Shown here piece after piece: positions 50,228 to 56,398 of a stretch of DNA of 64,000 nt. Each line of letters begins with the position of its first letter. Within the stretch, counting starts at the first letter, position 1. The notes under the pieces were generated by a model. The model made no database searches and was not told where the DNA came from. It saw only the letters and a program-made list of their open reading frames with translations. Made by a program: the position numbers and the translations under genes. The stretch is taken from positions 62,001 to 126,000 of the forward strand of contig JAXMAF010000013.1 of NCBI GenBank assembly GCA_046350555.1, given 5' to 3'. Source of the DNA: JAXMAF01 sp046350555 (GTDB lineage Bacteria; Planctomycetota; Phycisphaerae; Phycisphaerales; SM1A02).

Positions 50228-51199
50228 ATGAAGGCATGTGCTTCGTCCTCCGTGAAGAGTCCTGGTTCTGCGCACCCACGCACTGTCGCGGTGGCCGCGG
50301 TCGTGCCGTCGGGACCGGAATCGCTGCAATCGGCGAGTGAGCGCCGGTTCGATCCGGAGTGGACCGTCGATTCTCGTTCCGCGCCGGGGGAACTGGCCGC
50401 CCGTGTGGGCGTGCTGCTGTACGGCGTGGTGTGCTACGCGGTGTTCTTGGCGACGTTCTTGTATGCCATCGGATGGTTGAGCGGGATCGGTGGGCTGACG
50501 CCGACCGCGCTCGATGCCGCACCGAAGCCGGGCGATGGGACTCGGCTGTTCGCGGTGGCGATCAACCTGCTGCTGCTGGGGCTGTTCGCCGTGCAGCACA
50601 GCGTGATGGCGCGGCCGTGGTTCAAGCGTGTGTGGACAAGGATCGTGCCTCCTGCGGCGGAGCGCAGCACCTATGTGCTCTTCTCGTGCGTGGCCCTGGT
50701 CGCGATGTTCTGGCTGTGGCGACCGATGGGAGGCGTGGTGTGGGACGTGCAGAACCCGGCGGCGCGCGGCGCGATCCACGCGGCATGCGCCTCGGGGTGG
50801 CTGCTGGTGCTGGCGGCCACGTTCCTCCTCAACCACTTCGATCTCTTCGGCCTGCGGCAGGTGTGGCTGCGCTTCCTGGGGAGGGAGTACACGGCGCTTC
50901 CGTTCAGGGCGCCGGTGCTGTATCGCGTGGTGCGGCACCCGCTCTACGTCGGGTGGCTGGTCGCGTTCTGGGCGGCGCCGACCATGACAGCGGCGCACCT
51001 TCTGTTCGCTGTGGTGACGACGGTGTACATCCTGATGGCGATCCAGTGGGAGGAACGGGACCTGGTGGCGACGCTTCCGGAGTACGCGCAGTATCGGCGG
51101 CGCGTTGGAATGCTGCTGCCGCGGTGGAGCCGGTCGGGCAGTTGCAGGCGAAACGCCAACCCAAGGCAAGGAGGCCGGCGATGCGCGGTGGAGCGTTGA
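50228..51199 (+). CDS. mddA: Methanethiol S-methyltransferase (MddA, NnrU/ICMT-like membrane protein)
   Basis: A 323-residue multi-pass membrane enzyme that would methylate methanethiol to dimethyl sulfide. The match is strong: VGVLLYGVVCYAVFLATFLY, LLLLGLFAVQHSVMARPWFK, VPPAAERSTYVLFSC, FLLNHFDLFGLRQVWLRFL, RVVRHPLYVGWLVAFWA and IQWEERDLVATLPEYAQYRR. The C-terminal RHPLY and EERDL segments are the SAM-binding ICMT-type motifs. AAGGAG lies 8 bp before ATG 50228. The last residues after LLPRW are Arg/Ser-rich and overlap the start of a small membrane protein gene. Likely controlled by the divergent TetR regulator. Confidence 0.88.
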   Translation: MKACASSSVKSPGSAHPRTVAVAAVVPSGPESLQSASERRFDPEWTVDSRSAPGELAARVGVLLYGVVCYAVFLATFLYAIGWLSGIGGLTPTALDAAPKPGDGTRLFAVAINLLLLGLFAVQHSVMARPWFKRVWTRIVPPAAERSTYVLFSCVALVAMFWLWRPMGGVVWDVQNPAARGAIHAACASGWLLVLAATFLLNHFDLFGLRQVWLRFLGREYTALPFRAPVLYRVVRHPLYVGWLVAFWAAPTMTAAHLLFAVVTTVYILMAIQWEERDLVATLPEYAQYRRRVGMLLPRWSRSGSCRRNANPRQGGRRCAVER

Positions 51200-51294
51200 A
51201 GAGGGTGGGGACGGTCGCGTTCGCGTTCTTCCTGATCAAGGGGATCGCGTGGTTGGTCGTGGGCGCCGTGGCTCTGGTGGGGTGGGCGGGGTGA
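51181..51294 (+). CDS. 37-residue membrane peptide, translationally coupled to mddA
   Basis: ATG 51181 has AGGAGG 6 bp upstream inside the mddA 3' end. The product is basic (MRGGALKRV) with one transmembrane helix (AFAFFLIKGIAWLVVGAVAL) ending VGWAG. The 19-bp overlap with mddA implies coupling. Small proteins with an FLIKG-W helix occur in other bacterial genomes, but no function is known to me. The strong ribosome-binding site supports expression. Confidence 0.65.
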   Translation: MRGGALKRVGTVAFAFFLIKGIAWLVVGAVALVGWAG

Positions 51295-51299
51295 TACAT

Positions 51300-51333
51300 G
51301 CCGCTCTTCCTTCACCGATTGGGGTAGAGCGGC
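51300..51333 (+). terminator. Possible terminator hairpin after mddA operon
   Basis: GCCGCTCT (51300-51307) and AGAGCGGC (51326-51333) form an 8-bp stem with an 18-nt loop, 6 bp after the small ORF stop. No T-run follows. Confidence 0.4.
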
Positions 51334-51589
51334 TCGTGGGTCACTTCAGAGATCAGAGAGCAGAGATCAGACGTGGGATGCGCGACGGCGCGATGTTGTG
51401 GTGGGAGGCGATGTGCGGATCATGCGCGGACGCGTGGACGACGTGGGATCCTTGGGCGATTTTGCGGCATGGCCGGCGATGCACTGCACTGAACTGCACT
51501 GCAAACGCAGCGAGGGGACGAAGGACGGAGGCACGTCGGCGCGCGCCGCGCCCGTGCCGGCTCGCATTCGCCTGCGGGGAGAACCACCT
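51334..51589. other. Intergenic sequence with short direct repeats
   Basis: Contains CAGAGATCAGAGAGCAGAGA and GCACTGCACTGAACTGCACT tandem stretches. No gene is recognised. Confidence 0.35.
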
Positions 51590-51684
51590 TGGACGGGAGA
51601 ACCACCTTAGACACGAACCACCTTGGACACGCATCTCCGAAACCACCTTGGACACGCATCTCCGAAACCACCCCGAAACCACCT
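51590..51684 (+). repeat. ACCACCTTGGACACGCATCT motif array at the intron edge
   Basis: Five or so tandem motif copies: ACCACCTTGGACGGG, ACCACCTTAGACACG, then ACCACCTTGGACACGCATCT twice with a 25-bp period (CTCCGAA spacers), then ACCACCCCGAA. The array ends exactly at the intron-type 3' boundary (51685). Confidence 0.75.
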
Positions 51685-52145
51685 GTCGAGTAGGGACGGC
51701 CCCCGCTCGCGCGGCGACCGTCCCCCTCGTCAAACCGGACGTGCGGGTTTCCCGCATCCGGCTTGCCCGACGACTTCCTCACTCGGCTGTCGGCGGCTCG
51801 GTGAACAATGCCGTGACGCTCGATTCGCGGTCGAGCCGGTATTGGGCATCTCCTCGTCTTCGCCTTGCGAGAGAGCTTCGGTCTCTGCGGGGAGGTCTCA
51901 GTCCGTAGAGGCGGGTTGACCCCGCAAGCGGTACCTCCTCGCGTCTGACTTCGCATGTCGTCGGCAGGGCTCCTTCGCTCCACGGTGGTTGGCCGCTTCG
52001 TCGCTACTCATGATCAAACTGGGAGCCCCTCCGACTCCCGGCCGGTCCCGCCCCGCGTTATGCATTCCGCGCGACGGTTCGGGTCACGATCCCGACCGGC
52101 CGGGTCTCTCAGGTTCCCATGACGTCTTTCGCGACGTGCCGTCCG
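51685..52145 (-). mobile_element. Group II intron remnant (domains V and VI visible, no RT gene)
   Basis: On the minus strand, 51764-51731 reads AAGCCGGATGCGGG, AAA, then CCCGCACGTCCGGTTTG: a 34-nt domain V hairpin with the AGC triad, a GAAA-type tetraloop and the CG bulge. Domain VI follows (GGGACGGTCGCC to GGCCGTCCCTACTCGAC) and ends at 51685. Sequence up to about 52145 (GGGAACCTGAGAGACCCGGC, TGATCATGAGTAGCGACGA) is in the style commonly found inside bacterial group II introns. No LtrA/reverse-transcriptase frame is present, and the 5' end (GUGYG) was not found. Confidence 0.65.
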
Positions 52146-52424
52146 CCAAGACCATGATTCAACTGGAGGGAGCCGGTCCGCTGCGGTGCCGACTGCTCGC
52201 GGACCGTGTTGGCTTCACCATGTCCAGCAGGCTGGCCGCTCCCATGTGCGTCACGGAGCCGATCGGTTCGCTTTCGCCACGGCTCGCCGCTTCGCCTTCC
52301 GAGGCTTCGACGCCGGCATCGCTGCCGTCGCCGCCCGGTCGGCTACATGTGTCGTCGACTGTTCACATGGTCCGCTCCTTTCATCGGACGAGATGTCATG
52401 AGCGTTCCCTGACGCACTGGACAC
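52146..52424. other. Sequence between intron remnant and motif array
   Basis: About 280 bp. Short frames on both strands have no recognisable family. It may belong to the intron remnant. Confidence 0.3.
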
Positions 52425-52505
52425 GCATCTTCGGACAACCACCGTGGACACGTAATCACCGTGGACACGAATCACCGTGAATCACCGTGGACACGCATCT
52501 CTGCG
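52425..52505 (+). repeat. ACCGTGGACACGCATCT motif array downstream of the RAYT gene
   Basis: CTGGACACGCATCTTCGG, ACCACCGTGGACACGTA, ATCACCGTGGACACGAA and ATCACCGTGGACACGCATCT lie head to tail. Same motif family as at 51590-51684 and, inverted, at 54598-54655. Confidence 0.75.
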
Positions 52506-52715
52506 GCGATGGCGCCGGTTCGCCCACCTGCCTCGTTTGTCCGGCAGCTTCATCCGGCAGCAGTGCCGACTGCGTCCTGGGAACCCGACATGGCCTCGGG
52601 AGTCGGTCCGCGCGGGGGTGGGGATCGGTCACGGCGCGCGGTGACGCCCAATCCCCTCGGGATCGTCGCAGGTGGCTTCGGTGATGGACTCGTCGGCGCA
52701 GCGGCGCCGATGTCT

Positions 52716-54278
52716 TCACGCGGCCGCGGGGTCGCCACGTGCCCGGGTTGCGGGCGGCACCGCCCGGTTGTTCCCGTCGCAACGGTTGCCGCCGCCCGCG
52801 CCCGATGGCCCGCCGCCTTCGAAGGGCCGCAGCGACATCACCACCCCGCGCACGCCGCGGCGCAAGGCGTGGGCGGCGAGGCTGGAAGGGGTTCCGATAG
52901 CGCTGCCCCAGCTTCGCGGCGCCTCGAGCATCGCGTGAAGGAGCTCCATCGCGCGGCGGGGAGTCTCCTGCGTCAGCGCGACCGCCATGCACGAGATCGC
53001 CGCGAGGTCGACCGGGCGGGCCAGCGACATCTCGATGGCGTGGCTGCCGTGCCGCGGATCGCCGCCGGCCCCGACGTCGCCCGCGCCACCGGCGCGCCCC
53101 CCGCGGCGGGCGCTGCGCAATGCACGCGCCGCCCCGCCCTTCGCCTCGCGCTTCGCGTCGCCACGTTCCCGGGCGAGCTCCGTCAGAACGCGAAGGCGCC
53201 TGAAGTAGTCGCCCTGTCCGACCGCACACAGGGCGACGGCCGGCGGGCGGCGCCGGGGATGCCGCGGCCGGCGCATGGGGATCGAGAGAGGTGGCGGGGG
53301 ATCGGTCACGAGTGTCGACGGGACGGTCGGAGTCGCGGGCTCACCGTGCTCGGCATACGCGACATGCTCTCCATGCCCGACATGCCCGACCTGTGCCGCT
53401 GGCTCGGGAATCGCGGCAGCGCCCTCCTGCACCAGCTCCCATTCGTCCGCCACACCGTGCGGCTCGCGCCTCGACGGCATCGACGGCGAGAATAGCGTCC
53501 CGTCGAACTGCGCGACGAACGCCTCGATCTCCGACGCCGGATCGACTCGCCCGCGCGAGTCCGGCGCCTCCGCCATCCGCCTCCACAGCTCGCGTCCGCG
53601 CTCGTCCAGTCGCCGGGCGTGTGCCTCGACGGAGGTGTATCTCGCCCGCAGCGGGTCGTCTGCCATCCGCGCCGCCACCGGATTGAGGTCGATGTAGCTG
53701 GCGCACAGGAGCAGCCCCGGCTCGTCCAGCACGCGGTCGCTCGAGAACCGCTCCTCCCAGAACGCGCCGTGGCGGTCCTCCTCGCGATTGGCGCGGCGGG
53801 CGATCCACTCCTTGAGTTCCTTCATGAACCAGGAGAGCGACGAGAGCCGTGCTCGGCGAGCGGCGATCCTCGATCCGTCCAGCACGAGCCGCCGCACCTC
53901 GTCGTGCCGCGGCGGCAGTTCGAGGGCGATGCCCTCGGCCCGGCGCATCGCGAGATCGGGATGGAGCATGCGCCAGCGATAGGCGACCTCGGCGTCGGAC
54001 CAGCCGTCGACGACCTCGGGCAGGGTGCGGAGCAGCAGGTGCAGGTGGTTGCCCATGACCGCCAGCGACACGCAGTCGATGGCGAAGACGTCTGTGAGCA
54101 CGGCGAGCCGGTCGAGGAGCCAGTCGCGGCGGTGGTCGTCGGGCAGCAGCGGCGCGTCCATGGGCGACGCGGGCGGTGTGTGGTTGACCAGCAGGAACGA
54201 CTGGCGGACGCAGCGCGAGACGCAGTGGTAGATGCCCGATTCGGATTCGTCGACGAGCCTGCCGCGCGGGATGGCCAT
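52716..54278 (-). CDS. RAYT/IS200-like Y1-type transposase with long C-terminal extension
   Basis: 520 residues. The N-terminal 210 form a Y1_Tnp (HUH) domain: MAIPRGRLVDESESGIYHCV, SRCVRQSFLL, AVMGNHLHLLLRTLPEV (HUH histidines 78 and 80), SWFMKELKEWIARRANREED, GAFWEERFSSD and CASYIDLNPVAARM. This matches the large 'YHC-SRCVRR' RAYT group. A Tyr is not evident in the WIARRAN helix where other RAYTs have one. The last 300 residues are low-complexity with HGEHVAYAEHGE-type repeats and AMELLHAM. RAYTs mobilise REP-like palindromes; repeats flank this gene on both sides. Confidence 0.8.
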   Translation of the reverse strand: MAIPRGRLVDESESGIYHCVSRCVRQSFLLVNHTPPASPMDAPLLPDDHRRDWLLDRLAVLTDVFAIDCVSLAVMGNHLHLLLRTLPEVVDGWSDAEVAYRWRMLHPDLAMRRAEGIALELPPRHDEVRRLVLDGSRIAARRARLSSLSWFMKELKEWIARRANREEDRHGAFWEERFSSDRVLDEPGLLLCASYIDLNPVAARMADDPLRARYTSVEAHARRLDERGRELWRRMAEAPDSRGRVDPASEIEAFVAQFDGTLFSPSMPSRREPHGVADEWELVQEGAAAIPEPAAQVGHVGHGEHVAYAEHGEPATPTVPSTLVTDPPPPLSIPMRRPRHPRRRPPAVALCAVGQGDYFRRLRVLTELARERGDAKREAKGGAARALRSARRGGRAGGAGDVGAGGDPRHGSHAIEMSLARPVDLAAISCMAVALTQETPRRAMELLHAMLEAPRSWGSAIGTPSSLAAHALRRGVRGVVMSLRPFEGGGPSGAGGGNRCDGNNRAVPPATRARGDPAAA

Positions 54279-54397
54279 GTGATGTCTCGGAATGCGGACG
54301 TGGTTGGCTCGTGGCGGGCGGCCAACGCGAGCCCCCGCCGGTCCGGGGCACACCGACGCGCGGCCGGGGCGGAGTTGTCCCCAGCCATGCCGGGAAC

Positions 54398-54622
54398 GGA
54401 TGCGGTGCTCGGATGCCGTGCGCGCAGTCACCGCGCGGTGGACAGGCGGAACTCGGGATGGACGCCAACCAACGGAACGCAGGACCCGGAATCCGCACCG
54501 GCTGGAATCGTCACCCCGGTGACGGCCAGCGCGGGTCAGGCCGAGAGACTACCACGCGATTCCGGCGAGTCGCGAGGAATTGAGAAAGCGCAGGCGAACA
54601 TGCGTGTCCACGGTGTCTCACG
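54398..54622 (+). repeat. 230-bp block X, copy 2, upstream of the RAYT gene
   Basis: Starts about 120 bp upstream of the RAYT start. It shares GATGCCGTGCGCGC, AGGACCCGGAATCCGCACCG, GAGAGACTACCACGCGATTC and AGCGCAGGCGAACATGCGTG with 43437-43680, in the same strand orientation. Confidence 0.8.
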
Positions 54623-54655
54623 GTGTCTTGGCGAACATGCGTGTCCACGGTGTCT
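54598..54655 (-). repeat. Inverted GGACACGCATGTTCGCC motif pair
   Basis: GAACATGCGTGTCCACGGTG occurs twice (54598 and 54637), separated by TCTCACGGTGTCTTGGC. It is the complement of the CACCGTGGACACGCAT motif found on the other side of the transposase gene. Confidence 0.75.
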
Positions 54656-54946
54656 CGCCCTGGCACTTGATGCAGTACGCGTGCTCCCATACGTCCACGC
54701 CGAGGATCGGCGTGAGGAGTCGCGGCCGCAGCCGTGACCTTGTCCTGCAGGAGACATCGAGGGGCGCGAGGACGACGAGCGCAACCGGATCGGGATCGTT
54801 CGCGCCAACGCCTTCGATTCCGCCGCGTGCACCGGTGGCGGCGCGCTTCATCGGCCCCAGACGGCCGCATCAGGCAATCACCCAACATCGGGCATTCGCC
54901 TCATTGGTGCCAGCCTCGGTCCGGCGAATACTCGCCCGAACCGCCG

Positions 54947-56398
54947 ATGCCCTCGTCCCACCCCTCAAAGCCTCGTCCGCGGAAGTCGACCGGCCGCGTG
55001 TCGCGATCCTCGGCCGGGCGACGGACCAGCCGGCTCGTCGTGGTCACGAACCGGCTGCCGGTCTCGCGCGTCGGCACGGGCGGCACGGCGCGCTGGCAGG
55101 CCAGCTCGGGGGGCCTGGTCACCGCGATGTCGCCGGTGCTGCGCGATCGCGCGGGCGTCTGGATCGGCTGGAGCGGCACCACGGGCCGCGCGCCGCGGCC
55201 GTTCGAGCATGATTCGATTGAAATCCGGCCGGTGGCCCTCTCGCCGCGCGAGGTGCACGAGTTCTACGACGGCATGAGCAACCGCACGCTGTGGCCGCTC
55301 TATCACGACGCCGTGCGCACGCCGGAGTTCCAGCGTGGCTGGTGGCGGACGTACCAGGATGTCAACCAGCGCTTCGCCCGCGCCGCGGTCAAGGCGGCGG
55401 GCCGGCACGACCTGGTGTGGGTCCACGACTATCAGCTCCAGCTCGTGCCGCGCATGGTTCGCGACGCCAGGCCGAAGGCGCGCATCGGCTTCTTCATGCA
55501 CACTCCGTTCCCGCCGGAGGAGCTCTTCGCGTGGCTGCCGTGGCGCACGGCGATCCTGCGCGGACTGCTCGGCGCCGACGTCGTCGGCTTCCAGACGATC
55601 GAGAACGCCCGCAACTTCTCGCGCCTGGCGCGGCGCTACGCCGGGGCGGAGGGAACCGACACCGAGCTCGAGCACGAAGGGCGGCGCATCAAGGTGATGA
55701 GCTATCCCATCTCGATCGACTTCGCCGAGTTCGAGGCGATCGCCGCGCGGCCCGACGTGATCGCGGAGGCCAAGGCGATCCGCAGGCGGCTCGATCCGAA
55801 GCGCAAGGTGATCCTCAGCGTCGATCGGCTGGACTACACGAAGGGGATCGACGCCCGCCTTCATGCCCTGGAGGAGATCCTGGGTCGGCGCGAACTGAGC
55901 ATCGACGACACGGTCTTCATCCAGATCGCCGTGCCCAGCCGCGAGCCGGTCCCGGAGTACGCCGAGATGCGCACGCGCATCGAGCAGACCGTGGGCCGAA
56001 TCAACGGCGACTTCAGCGAGCCGGGCAAGGTGGCGGTGCACTACTTCCGGCGCAGCGTCTCGCGCGAGCAGCTCGTCGCGTACTACCTGGCCGCCGACGT
56101 GATGCTGGTGACCCCGCTGCGAGACGGCATGAACCTCGTCGCCAAGGAATACGTCGCAACGCGGCGCGACCACACGGGCGTGCTCGTGCTGAGCGAGTTC
56201 GCCGGCGCAGCCCGCGAACTTCGCCGCGCAATCCTGATCAATCCGCGCGACATCGACGGCTTCGCCGAAGCCCTTCGACGGGCGCTGCACCTTCCGCGCG
56301 AGGAGGCACGGCGACGCATGTCGATCCTGCGCATGCAGGTGCGCCGGCACGACGTCGCCTTCTGGGCGGAGAGCTTCCTCGGAGACCTCGCGGCGTGA
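54947..56398 (+). CDS. otsA: Trehalose-6-phosphate synthase (GT20)
   Basis: A 483-residue enzyme that makes trehalose 6-phosphate from UDP- or ADP-glucose and glucose 6-phosphate. Motifs are VVVTNRLPVSR near the N-terminus, the GGLVTAMSP loop, VWVHDYQLQLVP, GFFMHTPFPPEE, SVDRLDYTKGI and TPLRDGMNLVAKEYVA. The order and spacing are canonical. ATG 54947 gives a 28-residue basic leader before the fold; longer frames upstream have no homology. The stop overlaps the start of the otsB-GH15 gene (GTGA), so the two are translationally coupled. Confidence 0.95.
   Translation: MPSSHPSKPRPRKSTGRVSRSSAGRRTSRLVVVTNRLPVSRVGTGGTARWQASSGGLVTAMSPVLRDRAGVWIGWSGTTGRAPRPFEHDSIEIRPVALSPREVHEFYDGMSNRTLWPLYHDAVRTPEFQRGWWRTYQDVNQRFARAAVKAAGRHDLVWVHDYQLQLVPRMVRDARPKARIGFFMHTPFPPEELFAWLPWRTAILRGLLGADVVGFQTIENARNFSRLARRYAGAEGTDTELEHEGRRIKVMSYPISIDFAEFEAIAARPDVIAEAKAIRRRLDPKRKVILSVDRLDYTKGIDARLHALEEILGRRELSIDDTVFIQIAVPSREPVPEYAEMRTRIEQTVGRINGDFSEPGKVAVHYFRRSVSREQLVAYYLAADVMLVTPLRDGMNLVAKEYVATRRDHTGVLVLSEFAGAARELRRAILINPRDIDGFAEALRRALHLPREEARRRMSILRMQVRRHDVAFWAESFLGDLAA

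Larger units (their letters stand above)
54279..54946. other. Region between RAYT and otsA genes
   Basis: 668 bp with block X copy 2 (54398-54622) and an inverted motif pair (54598-54655). From 54660 to 54946 the plus strand carries weak frames without family support, including the in-frame upstream extension of otsA; the otsA promoter should lie here. Confidence 0.4.

Noticed and set aside
51590..52505. Possible CRISPR array from the repeated GGACACGCATCT motif
   Set aside because: Repeats are too short and degenerate, spacers are of 5-10 bp, and no cas gene is present.
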